A stretch of 64,000 nt of DNA, taken from the NCBI GenBank assembly GCA_022829145.1, contig CM040747.1, positions 37,402,052 through 37,466,051 of the forward strand, read 5' to 3'. A program made the translations under genes and the position numbers. The first letter of the stretch is position 1, and every line of letters starts with the position of its first letter. Shown here piece after piece: positions 23,399-34,188 of the stretch. The stretch is from Albula goreensis. Taxonomy: Eukaryota; Chordata; Actinopteri; Albuliformes; Albulidae. The notes beneath the pieces are model-generated. The model was not told the DNA's origin. It did no database searches and worked only from the letters and a program-made list of their open reading frames with translations.

Positions 23399-23473
23399 CA
23401 TCCCTGGGTGGGCTCAAACCACCAACCTTTTAGTTAACAGCCAAACGCACTCGACCTACTGCACCACAGAGAT
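23399..23473 (-). tRNA. tRNA-Asn (GTT)-like gene, probably decayed
   Basis: On the minus strand a cloverleaf can be drawn: 7-bp acceptor stem (ATCTCTG with CAGGGAT), anticodon stem TTTGG/CTAAA around loop CTGTTAA (anticodon GTT), T stem GGTGG/CCACC. The D stem is weak (two wobble pairs) and the T loop has TTTGAGC in place of TTCGAGC, which also spoils the pol III B box. No CCA is encoded, as expected. I take it for a tRNA-Asn gene copy, likely a pseudogene. Confidence 0.72.
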
Positions 23474-23719
23474 TACGTTGCACCCCTTCTTTTGGCCTGC
23501 ATTTAACAGAGTAACATATTGGGAGGGGCCTCAGCATGAAGAGGGTAAAAAGGGTTAAGTGCATGTAATATAAATGAATTGTTTTGCTAAAGATGACCCT
23601 GTGCAAACTTATGTGTGCATCTGGTGGAAAAGTACTGGGGCAACTAGAAGAGATTGTGCAGAGAGCAAGATGTTTTGCAAAACTGTACCACGGTTGTCTT
23701 GAGGAGAAGAACAGCAATT

Positions 23720-25010
23720 CAAAATACAAAATGTATTTATTGTCATTTTTCTTGCACTTACATACAATCAAGAATGAAATATGGTTTGTCCTTGGGCAAC
23801 AGTGTACATAAATTAAAATAGAGAATTAAAAGAGCTTTTACAAAAAGATTTGTATAATATATAAAAAATACAAAAAGCAATAAACATATAAGCAACATGT
23901 AGATATACACAATACACGCAATACATACACACAATACAACCCAATACACATGGTGCACCAAGGAAAAAAAGAAAATTAGCAGTATATCTGGGGAGGGAAT
24001 ACCGGCATAGACTTTAAATTACCTTTGAAAAAGTGTATTTTGCAGTGTGAAAATGGCACTAGTGGAGAGAAGTGTCTGGTACTATGGGGAGTTAATGGTT
24101 TAGTGGTGGAGGGGGGTACAAGAATGTTTATGATCCTCACAGCCTGGCGTATGAAGCTGTTTAGAAACCTGCTGGTCCTGGTACGGATACTTCTGTACCT
24201 CTTCCCAGATGGCAGGAGGGAAAACAGGCTGTGGGAGGGGTGGTCGGGTCCTTGGTGATGCTGGAGGCTCTGTGGGTGCAGCGCTGGTTGAAGATCTCCA
24301 GCAGGGAGGGGAGAGGGACACCAACGACCTTCCCAGCTGTTCTCACTATCCTGCTCAGCTGTTTCTGTTTGGAGGTTTTGCACTTTCAGAACCAGGCAGT
24401 GATACGATAGGTCAGAACACTTTCAATGGTGCCCCTGGAGAAGGTGGTGTGGGCCGAAATGGGGACACTGGCCTGTTGGGCCTTCTTGACGATGGCCATG
24501 GTGTTGCTGGTCGAGGTCAGGTCGTTTGCCATGTACGCTCCCAGGAAATTGATGCTACCGACCCTCTCCACAATTGCACCATCAACGGTCAGCAGGGGTG
24601 GTGGTCCGTGCGGGCCTTCCTGAAGTCGATGACCATCTCCTTGGTTTTGTCGACATTCAGGGAGAGGTTGTGTCTGTTGCACCACGCTGTCAGCTGCTCC
24701 TCCTCCATCCTGTATGCTGACTCATCACCTTTGCTGATGAGACCCACAACTGTCGTGTCATCAGCGAACTTGATGATGTGGTTGTTGCTGAATCTGGCAG
24801 CACAGTCGTGGGTCAGCAGGGTGAACAGCAGGGGGCTCAGGACGCAGCCCTGGGGTGAGCCTGTGCTCACTGAGGTGGTACCTGATGTGTGGCTGCAGAC
24901 TCTGACTGTCTGCTGCCTTTGTGTCAGGAAGTCCAGGATCCAGTTACAGGTGGCAGTATCCACATCCAGCTTCTCCACCAGTTGCTGTGGTATGATGGTA
25001 TTGATAAATA
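23720..25010 (-). mobile_element. 5'-truncated LINE: reverse transcriptase and 3' tail
   Basis: Non-LTR retrotransposon fragment on the minus strand. Readable RT motifs: [19 protein letters not shown] (motif 4), [15 protein letters not shown] (the F-A-D-D catalytic box), [18 protein letters not shown], then after a frameshift RVGSINFLGAYMANDLTST and RGTIESVLTYRITAWF. The C-terminal stretch near 24000-24200 (GKRYRSIRTRTSRFLNS) reads on in another frame. The 3' end at 23720-23790 is AT-rich. It differs from the LINE family of 37-51 kb. Probably an L2/CR1-like clade, but I cannot place it firmly. Confidence 0.85.
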
Positions 25011-25655
25011 CATAAATCTGTCAAAGAGCAATCTGCATGTTCAAACTCCAGTGCGCTGTCAGTCTCTCCCATATTAAGAGAGAGCCTCCATCTCTGATAA
25101 GCACTATGGGCAGTTATGTAATTCTCTGTGGGGCTGTGGGACTCAGTAAGGACTGCCTCAGACACCAAAGTGTGCTCTCTGCTCAGTTATTACAGGGTAG
25201 ATACATACAGATATGCAGAGGGGCTCTGTCTCCATCTAGTGGTCAGTACATGTAATGGTAGCTTGTATAATGTGTGTTGAAGGAAAGACCTTTGGACTGT
25301 CCTGGAGAGGGTTCACTGCTCCTCTTTCCACAGATATGTGATGTACAACTACAATACATTCAAAATATTATAATATAATACAAAATGGCATTTCACTGAT
25401 TGATCAGGCATATTTAAATTGCATTCATTGTCATTTGAATTTGAAAAACCTGTCATTCCCTCTCACAGCTTGAATATCCTGACCTTAAATTCAGTCTCAG
25501 TTTATTGGATTAGATGTATGAGAGTTTATTGAACCACGGAAGCTCAGTGTGCTGGAGCAGAACCCCTTAGTGTCCCGGGTCAGTGCCTCCCCCCTCAGCA
25601 CCTTCAGTAGGTCCCAGCTGCAGCAGTGCAGTCTCTGTGTAGTCTGACTGAGGGA

Positions 25656-25683
25656 GGTTTTTGTACGGCTCTCTATCACTGTG
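25656..25683 (-). promoter_or_regulatory. 12-bp-spacer recombination signal of V segment 6
   Basis: Heptamer 25677-25683, spacer 25665-25676, nonamer ACAAAAACC 25656-25664 on the V strand. Confidence 0.94.
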
Positions 25684-26217
25684 TGAACACACCACCACTG
25701 TGGTAACTCTGACAGTAGTAATCTCCTGCATCTTCAGCCTGGACTCCACTGATGGTCAGAGTGAAGTCAGTCCCAGATCCACTGCCACTGAATCGATCAG
25801 GAATCCCTGAGTAACGTGATGTTGCATCATAGATCAGGAGTTTAGGAGCTTCTCCAGGTTTCTGCTGATACCAGTATAAACTGTCACTGCTATACACAGC
25901 AGGACTGGTTTTACAGCTCAGGGTGACAGTGTCTCCTGTGAGAGCAGATTTACCAGCAGGAGTCTGAGTCACAGTCACCTGTCCTGTGCATTCTGAAGAG
26001 AAGAACAGAAAATAAATATTATTAATTTATTTTGCATTGTTATATATCATCCATAGGTACAGGAGAATGTTACGCCATTTTCCAGACATTTCATACAGTT
26101 ATTTCATACAGTCATTTTAACGACAATATTTTCATAAATCTCACCCTGAATGCAGAAAGAGAGGGCCCAGATGAAGATGGTGATAAAAGTCATTGTTGCC
26201 GTGGGTTCTGTTGCCAT
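25684..26217 (-). CDS. Ig light chain variable segment 6 (leader + V exon)
   Basis: Leader exon 26145-26217 (Ser replaces Ala before FCIQ) and V exon 25684-25992, both open with matching phase. Framework 1 has [14 protein letters not shown] (Thr for Ile, Lys for Arg). CDR1 [16 protein letters not shown]2 [13 protein letters not shown]3 QSYHSGGV. The last and most distal V in this window; the next 3 kb hold only remnants of V-unit flanks, so the array may end here or continue past the NLR gene. Confidence 0.94.
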
Positions 26218-26313
26218 GAAGGACAGCTCTCAGTCATCAAGTTTTAAACTCACAGGACTATAAACACTCCCAGAGCACTGAAGCATGTGCTGCCAATGCA
26301 AAGTGTCTTCTCT

Positions 26314-26321
26314 ATGCAAAT
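26314..26321 (-). promoter_or_regulatory. V segment 6 promoter octamer
   Basis: ATTTGCAT on the V strand, 97 bp upstream of the leader. Confidence 0.75.
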
Positions 26322-27454
26322 GGTCTTCCTGGGTACAGCAGGCACTTGTAGCCCAGCAGTGCTGTGGAGGCAGACTAGGGCTTATGGGCTGTGACACCGA
26401 CAGAGCAGTTTAACACTGGTGTAACAGTGTCTGGACACCAGGATCACAATCCAAACCAACATCATTCACATTTTGCCGTCATATTCTTTTTCTCACATGT
26501 ACCCCTGTTAAACAGCACATACACCCCTCCTCTGACTCATCTCTATAGATGCAGCATTGGCCTTTGAGCAGGTGAAATTGCATGAAGAAACCTCGGGTTT
26601 TGCCTCATGTTAATGCTATGGGTTAAGTTAGTTCTAAGTTAGTTATCCTCTATCACTACTGCACTGACAAGTAATGCATATTGTGATTGATTCCCATTGT
26701 ATTAAATTCAAAGTCAGGTCTGGCTTATGCAGCCATTGCTGTTTCTGCACTGCAGTGAATGAGGCTTTTGCTGCTTTCCTACATAAACATGCTAAATTAA
26801 CTGGATGTGATCTGAACATTATCCTGATTGGTAATAACTCAGTTTCATTTAAACTGGGTAATAATGAGAGGGGAATAATCGAGCTCTGATCTGATGTGTT
26901 CCTGCTCAGCAGTGCAGTGTAGGGTGAGAGTAACACACAGTAATATAAAGAGTACTGTAATGCATTTCCATTACTGCACAATAAGTAATACAGTCATTTA
27001 ACACTTTACTTGTAAAAGCTATAATGAGTACTGTGTAATATATTACAGCTTTTATGTGTATGTATTTATAACATTAAATGAAACCAATGAATAAGTTTCA
27101 TGGGTTTTTGAAGTACATTGGATTGTTTCCCAAGAAATTTTAGCCTGTAAGATTGATTCAAGAGTAGGGTCATTCATGCATTTTCACATCAGTATTACAT
27201 TTTCAAATGTATATGGTTATCATCTATGGGAACTACACAGAGAAATGAATAAGTCCCATAAAATTTGATGTCCCTTTATCAACTTTTGTTGGTTTTGTAA
27301 AAATGCAAGGTGTCAGTCACTCTGGTTTGACATAGAGTCACAGTGCACTTCATGCATTAAAATTTACAGAAATTACAATCATGACATTGCAGGGTGGTTT
27401 AGAATTCCCTGCTGCTTAAAAGGGTGAGAACTATGATTGTTTCTGCATTAGAGG

Positions 27455-29100
27455 TGTACAGAGACGTCATTATCTGTATCTGTTCAACAAACAAACTTAG
27501 AGAGGTGCGTTCTCATGCCACTACTGCGTCCACTGATAGGTCTCACCTCGGATCTCATTGCTTCGAGAGATTCTTCTCATGGAAGTCTGTTGTGAGAGCC
27601 ATTTCTGCCCTTAAACACATTCTCCAGTCCTACAAAACCACAAACCATGTATAGGACAGTGCGTGCGGTTCATGGCATCTCTGCACAAGAGCTCGCACAG
27701 CAGAAAAGCTGTTTGGAAGCAGAAGCAGTCATCATTAAATGTGTGCAAAGAGAAGCTTACAAAGAACAGATTGCATGCCTTATCAGTGGAAAGGACATTG
27801 GAAGAAACAGTTCCCTGAGGAAGCTGAATCGCCTTGAAGAGGTTCTTTGACCTGAGGTGACCCGCAAAGCAAATCCGTTCAGATTGTGGAACCAACTTCA
27901 TTGGTGCTTGTAATGAGCTGAAAATCTTGCTTACTGACCCCAGCAAACCTGGTGTGAGAAGGTACTTGACACCGGCCATACTTCTTACTCAGAAGGTCTG
28001 CATCCCTCTTCCTCCTCCAGGTGACTTCAAGCATACTAACTTCCACAAACAGCAGTGAAAGCAGATGCAGCACCTGGCAAACACCTTCTGGAGTAGATGG
28101 AGAAGTGAGTACCTCACAACACTACAGAGTTGCAGTAAATGGCAAGATGAGCGTAAGAACATCAGAGTAGGTAATCTGGTCCTACTCAAGGATTCCCAGT
28201 TGCAACGCAATGAATGACCCATGGCTCTCATCACAAAGACATTTCCCAGCAGCGACGGATAAGTCAGGAAGATTGAGCTCAAGGTCTCCAAACATAGGAT
28301 AGCCAAAACCTTCTTGAGGCCAATCTCAGAGACAGTTCTTCTCATGTCAACAAAGGACTGAAATTTAGTTGCTGTTAGTAGATGTCCCCTTCATAGTTCA
28401 TAGTGGTATCTAACTATACCAGACGGGAAGTGTCATGACACAGATTTTGTGAATTATTGTTTTTTGTTAACAGTACGTCCTAGTGGCAAAATAGTGTATT
28501 TTCCTTTGCTTTATATTGGAACTCACTTAGTTTTGTGATTGGTCAATCGAGGTCATGTGATTTAGATGTCAGCGATTACCAGGAAGTAAATGAGTTTTTA
28601 CTGTTCCATGTGCAACTGGAAGCTGTTTATCGTTTCCTACTCCGTTTGTGCCTTGGAGAGTCTTTGCCTGTAAGTTCTTTTAACCTTTGTGATTAATGTA
28701 CACAAGCAGGAACTAACAAAATACTAATTTCCATATGTTTTGAGGAAAGATATTTTACTTAAAAGGGTAAGAGCAAAAGCTAAAAAGACATATTCCAAGC
28801 TATACCAAGCTCATATTCATGTTTAGCTAGATTATCCTATTAGCAAGTGACATGCTGTTGCTGACTTTTATGCTTTCATGTACAGGGGGTCCTCGGGTTA
28901 CGACGGTCTCGAGTTATGTCGTTGACTTTTATGCTTTCATGTGTATTGATTTTTACATCCTTTTACTTATTTGCAGTTTTGCAAAAATAACATCAAAATG
29001 TAATTGAAAAGAAAATTGAGTAAACTCCTTTGAACTTTGCTCTGCGTCTGATTTTCTCTGAAGCCTGTTTGCTATCTGTCGAATCTGCATAGTTGTTACA
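27455..29100 (+). mobile_element. BEL/Pao retrotransposon relic with 3' LTR
   Basis: Plus-strand remains of a pol polyprotein: FSWKSVVRAISALKH and ELAQQKSCLEAEAVI with LRKLNRLEEVL (integrase-proximal part), then HLANTFWSRWRSEYLTTLQ, KWQDERKNIRVGNLVLLKD and KTFLRPISETVLL (the domain that closes BEL/Pao polyproteins). Stops and frameshifts are present. After a purine stretch (cagacgggaag) a likely 3' LTR starts TGTCATGACAC at about 28432 and may end ...GTTGTTACA near 29100. It sits inside duplicated V-unit flank sequence. Confidence 0.75.
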
Positions 29101-29370
29101 TGCACTGGGGACAGAATGAGCATATACACCCCTCCTCTAACTCATGTCTATAGATGCAGCATTGGCCTTAGAGCAGGTTAAAGTACACAAAGTTTTTACA
29201 CCTAGAAACCTTGTGTTTTGACTCATGGTTTGGGACTAGTTATTTATTCTTTCCCTACCAATACTTTATTACATCAGGTGCAATAGTGGTGCTCTGTCTC
29301 CCTCCTGTGGTCACTGTATGTAAAGGCAGCTTGTGTGACAGTCTAAATGAAACTGCTGTAGACCGAGTGG
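29100..29370. repeat. V-unit flank remnant
   Basis: tacacccctcctctaactca and gcagcttgtgtgac match the upstream and downstream flanks of other V units (15925, 26520; 6020, 25250), but here they are joined with no V exon between. Either a deleted V unit or a partial duplication. Confidence 0.5.
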
Positions 29371-30273
29371 ATTCACAGACAAATATACTACATATGAATC
29401 AGTGGTGGTTAGAGACTTACAAAATTGGGGAGGACAGGTGAGAGAAGGAGGGAAAAGCAGCAGAGCATCAAAGACAAATAAGGTTTACAAAACAGCAATA
29501 TTTGGAAAAAAGGGAAGAAAAATATTTGTTTCATGGGTTTTTGAAGGACATTGGATGGTTTCCCAAGAATTATTAGCCTGTACGTTTGATTCAAGGATAT
29601 GATAATTCATGCATTTTTGCATTAGTATCACATCTTCAAAAGTAAAGTATGAGGTTATCATCTATGGGAACTGCACAGAAAAAAAATTCATTAGAAGTAC
29701 GATTAAAATGTGATATCCCTTAATGAATTTTTATTGGTTTTGTTAAATAAAAAAAAGTTATGAGATTTAAGTAGCATTTCATCATAAAATGATATAATTT
29801 TTTCAAATAAGTAATGTTTACACACATCCAATTATTCACCCTCAGTAGAGTTATAGCCTCTATCAAATGCTTGTTTAGTATTTTTATCCTCAGCTCTCCA
29901 TATAGTCATTCTGTAACACCTGTCCGATTCCTTAATATAAATTCTTGCAAAGCATAAATTTGTCATTTTCCATTCTGCCTTATCAGTGAAAGTTAACATT
30001 GTAAAAATTCTAATATTCAAACTACTTATAGGTATCTGGATGCATCTGGAAGAACATGAATCTAGAAGAAAACATGAAATACTGCTAACGGATGTAATTC
30101 ACTTTTTATGTCGCAGGTATGCATTTTCATTTTAGGCGACTCTGTTGTCTGCTTGATATAGAATGGTTAAGTTAAGGACAATCTGAGAAAATTGGGAGAA
30201 CAATGGTCTGTCACTGTCTGTTATGGACCAGCACATTAACAGTAGAATTGATTACAATATTTGGAAGAACAGA
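29371..30273. other. No gene recognised
   Basis: AT-rich. 29520-29770 repeats the flank also found at 17810 and 27070. Nothing coding can be supported. Confidence 0.5.
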
Positions 30274-31908
30274 TACAGTTAAGGTCAAAATTATTAGCCC
30301 CCCTTATGAAATCAAATAAAACCTTATCCATCCAATGACATGGGCCATAACCTTAAGTGTTTATAGTTTGTGTGTGTCCGCAAGAACAAAGACAACATCT
30401 GCATAAGGTCAAATGAACATTTTTATTGGTTTGCTGCGCTGAAACAAGAAAAAAGCAAAAAATGCAATGGTCAAAATTATTAGCCCTCTGACAACTAATA
30501 GTCAATAGTGTAGCCTTTGTGATCCAAATCTGACAACAACCTCTTCTGGTAGTTTCTAACTAAGTTGGCACATGTCTCCTGAGGGATTTTAGTCCATTCT
30601 TCCTTGGCAAATTGTTCAAGATCATGCAAATTGCTTGGTCTCCGAGCATGGACCCGAACCTTGAGCTCCCTCCACAGATTCTCGATAGGATTGAGATCAG
30701 GGCTCTCAGAGGGCCACTCCAGAACCTTGATTTTGGTGTCTTTCAGAAAGTTTTTGATGAACTTTGATGTAAGCTTTGTGTCATTGTCTTGTTTGAATAC
30801 CCAGCGACAACCTAACCCTAGACTGGCTGCAGATGTCTTGATGTTAGCCTTCAAAATACCCACATAATCCTCTTTTTTCATGGTCCCATGCACCCGAACA
30901 AGGTTTCCTGTCCCTGAAGCAGCAAAACAGCCCCACAGCATTATGTTGCCACCACCGTACTTAGGGTTGAAGGCCTCGCCCTTCCTTCGCCAAACAAAAG
31001 CAGCATCCATGTGCCCAAACAGCACAAGTTTGGTTTCATCAGACCAAAGGACAGACTTCCAAAACTCACCCTAATGCTTCAGATTGTCTCTGTCAAAATT
31101 CAGTCGGGCTTTAATGTGCCGCTGTGAGAACAATGGGGTTTTTCTTGCACAATGACCATAAAGTCCACCACGATGAGGAACCCTCACAACATTTTTGCAT
31201 GAAACATCAAGTCCAAAGGAATCCAGTTCAGCAACAATCATCTTTGCAGAGGTCTGGGGATTCTTGTTGACATCTCTGATTATATTTTGCTGCAAAGTTT
31301 TAGAAATCTTGCGTTTTCTACCTTATTTTTAACAGACTTTGTGTCTTTGTGCTTTGGAATGATGCAACGCACAGCTGTTCTAGAAACCATGAAACGCTTG
31401 GAAATGGCGGTATATCCTATCCCGTTGAAGATGAAGATCCACTATATTCTGTCTGAGGTCCAGACTGATTTCTTTACTTTTTGGCATGATGATATTGCTT
31501 CTTACGAAGATTATAGAGCAAACCTAGAGTATCCCTTTCATTCAAGTGGTCAAGTGATACTAACTCTGCTTCTTGAAGTCACGTAAATAAGGTTCAATGC
31601 TAATTGATTGCTCAGGTATGTTTTCAAACCTAATTGACTGCTCAGGTGTGGTTTCAAACCCAGTTAATTTGTTTTGAAAGCACAAAATCACATGGGGGCT
31701 AATAATTTTGACCATTGCATTTTTTGCTTTTTTCTTGTTTCAGCGCAGCAAACCAATAAAAATGTTCATTTGACCTTATGCAGATGTTGTCTTTGTTCTT
31801 GCGGACACACACAAACGATAAACACTTAAGGTTATGGCCCATGTCATTGGAAGGATAAGGTTTTATTTGATTTCGTAAGGGGGGCTAATAATTTTGACCT
31901 TAGCTGTA
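30274..31908 (-). mobile_element. Tc1-like element with long inverted repeats (IR/DR type)
   Basis: Ends are flanked by TA (30274-30275 and 31907-31908). Inverted repeats of about 210 bp (30276-30487 and 31695-31906) each carry the motif gtcaaaattattagcccc both at the outer end and at the inner end, the IR/DR layout known from Sleeping Beauty-like transposons. The transposase inside is on the minus strand. The two arms are still very alike, so this copy is younger than the one at 7.9 kb. Confidence 0.94.
30495..31480 (-). pseudogene. Tc1-like transposase, nearly complete but broken
   Basis: Starts MPKSKEIS near 31480. A frameshift in the first helix-turn-helix region, then a long open part up to an in-frame TAG (31071-31073), then open again to the end (KGYTIDY). 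Catalytic DDE residues are readable: WSDETKLVLFG, KQDNDTKLTS, NPIENLWRELKVRVH. The second motif reads NDTKLTS where relatives have NDPKHTS. One stop and at least one frameshift forbid an active enzyme. Confidence 0.92.
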
Positions 31909-32266
31909 CCTAAAATTGTTGTATGTTAGTGAGCCTTGTCCTCAATGGCACAAGACAAAATGGATTGTCATGACAGTTATGATTTAGTCATGTTTAGCAG
32001 ACACCCTAAAGCACAGAAACTTCTGTTTATAAAGCTGGATGCTTATTGGAGCAATCTGGGTCACATGACTTGCTTAAGGCTACAACAGCAGTGCCTACCT
32101 GAGAATCAAACCCTGTATCACAAAGTTTGACCTGCTGCAACATAACCATTACACTACACTACTGACATATGTTTGTCAGAAATAAATAACATGTTTAATT
32201 GATGCATTTCAGGGTTGCAAATGAGACACAAGACTATGAAATATGTAGTGAGCTGTACCTTTTGCA

Positions 32267-32460
32267 GGCAGCATGGTGGCTCAGTGGTTAGCACTGTGGC
32301 CTCACAGTTTCAGTGGGCAGGCACAATGGGCAGCAGTCCCTGTGTTGAGCTTGCATGTGTTTGCCTGGGTTTTGGAAGTGCTCATCTGTCCAGGGTGTCT
32401 CCCTGCCCCTTGTACAATTCTTGCTGGGATAAGATCCATCACCAGCCCCAATTTTTCTGG
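32267..32460 (+). mobile_element. SINE-like repeat with tRNA-type A box
   Basis: Begins ggcagcatggtggctcagtg; tggctcagtgg fits the pol III A box. The body (tgtccagggtgtctccctgc and gggataagatcc) matches a repeat very common in fish genomes. The B box is degenerate. Confidence 0.6.
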
Positions 32461-32489
32461 TTAGTTTTTTGGGGGTCAGCTTAAATTAC

Positions 32490-32835
32490 AGATTGAAGAA
32501 CAAATGCCTTTAATTCCTAGGTTTTCCAGTTCTGTTCAGGTGCACATTGATTTGACAGTAGTGGTAAAAAGGGGTCTGTGGTCTGTCAGTGAATGCACTA
32601 ATGTCGGAGGGGTCCATATCAGTGATGGCATAGTCGACTACACTAGCCCTAAGAGCGGAGTAGTAAGTGAAGCTCCCTAAAGAGTCCCCTCTGATCCTGC
32701 CATTAAGCATGTACAGGCCTAAGGCTCCACAGAGACACACTAACTCCCTACTGTTTTTGTTCACAGCACAGTCAGGGCTGTTTCTCTGTGGTACAGTTGG
32801 TGTTAGGTTCAGGGGGTTGTGTGTGATATTCATGT
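32490..32835 (-). mobile_element. LINE ORF2 endonuclease fragment
   Basis: Minus-strand open piece with NGRIRGDSLGSFTYYSA, VVDYAITDMDPSDISAFTD, VNKNSRELVCLCGALG, all shared with the 3.2-4.2 kb and 40.0-40.6 kb fragments. Covers the C-terminal half of the endonuclease domain only. Confidence 0.8.
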
Positions 32836-32886
32836 CTTACATCAAAAAAAATTACATACACACACCTTTAACATTTATAAGATAAT

Positions 32887-32892
32887 TTTATT
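32887..32892 (-). terminator. Possible polyadenylation signal of the NLR gene
   Basis: AATAAA on the minus strand, about 690 bases past the B30.2 stop codon. The first part of the intervening 3' UTR is CA-rich. It is the first clear signal I noted; transcript data would settle the end. Confidence 0.4.
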
Positions 32893-33049
32893 GTAATAAG
32901 ATAAAACATGATTACACAATAGTTCTTCAAATGAACCTGCTAAAAAGCCATATTGTTATATACAGGATTGAACTTGTATTGAGGTAAACTGGAGACATCT
33001 GAAACTGTGTCTCTCTCCTACCTCGACTCCTACCTAGTGTATCTATGTA

Positions 33050-33547
33050 CAAATCTGTGTGTGTTTCTACAGGCACATATGTTTAAAAAATATATAAAAT
33101 ACTGTTTGTGTGTGAGCTATGAAACAGAATTTGGTTGAGTGTATATTTACGTCATGTGTGTGGATGTTATGTGTGCATTTGTACATTTGTGTTTGTGAGT
33201 GAACACACATTTTTTGGTATGTGTGTGTGTCTATGTATGTATAGATGAGTGTGTGTAAGAGAGTGTGTTTATGTGTGGATGGAAGTGTCAACTGCAAACA
33301 GTCTTTTTTTTACTGTTTGCAGTTGTATCAGTGTGTTTGTGTGTAGCAGTTCCGGTGAGAGTGTATTGATACATCGGAGACTATGAGTGTGTGTGTGTGT
33401 GTGCATGCATTTTACAGAACATGGAGTGTGTGTGTATTTGTGTGTGTGTAGCAGTACAGGTGTGAGTATGTGTGCATTTGGGTTACAGCATGTTTTTATA
33501 GGTGAGTGTGTGAGCTGGAGTGGATATGTGTCACAGGGAGAGTATAT

Positions 33548-33580
<33 letters not shown>
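33050..33580. repeat. TG/GT-rich low-complexity tract
   Basis: Repeated gtgtgtgt runs (longest 33550-33579), within the likely 3' UTR of the NLR gene. Short open frames here are low-complexity artefacts. Confidence 0.8.
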
Positions 33581-33583
33581 TCT

Positions 33584-34188
33584 CTACTCCAGTTGGCACA
33601 GGGACACTGAGGTGTTCGACACATACACTCCAAACCCAGCACAGAGGGGTGTGTGTTCAGTGAAGTTGGTGTGAAATCTGTGCAGGAGGGTCAGTGTGTC
33701 AGAGTCAGAGACGCTGTAGAAGGACAGAGTGCCAGCCGGATGGTCCACACACACTCCTACTCTGTACACACACACTCCTTCACCATCATCATCATCACAC
33801 ACTCCTACTCTGCGGTAGGGGGAGGAGGGGACAGGTATGTGTGTTTGATTATTATTGTGCCAGACAGAGTAACTGTGTTTATAGCACTCCAGACCCCAGG
33901 AGTTTTTATTCCGTCCAAACCTACAGTCAGCAGCCCGTCCCTTCCTGCTGATTCCTTTATATGTCACTGCTATATGAACCCATCCCCCCACAGGCTCACT
34001 CCACTCAGCCTCCCAGTAACAGCAGTGTCCAGACAGACTCTCTCTGCACAAAACCTGGGGCCAGTCAAATCTCTCTGGATGATCAGGATATGGCTGCTCT
34101 CTCTCTGTGCGTGTCACCTTCCTGTTCCCCTCAGACAGAGACAGGAATCTGTACGCTGTGTTTGGATCCAGTGTGAGCTGACAGCCAT
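33584..34188 (-). CDS. NLR terminal exon: B30.2 (PRY-SPRY) domain
   Basis: 605-nt last exon, acceptor TCTGCAG before 34188, stop TAG 33584-33586. Starts [24 protein letters not shown] (PRY), then [19 protein letters not shown] and [34 protein letters not shown] (SPRY), [18 protein letters not shown] and [11 protein letters not shown]. About 200 residues, the normal length for this domain. It is open and well conserved in its motif order, so the gene looks under constraint. B30.2 exons in fish NLRs are thought to bind ligand. Confidence 0.93.

Noticed and set aside
24209..25015. 268-codon plus-strand open frame
   Set aside because: It is the antisense shadow of the LINE reverse transcriptase, whose motifs read on the minus strand.
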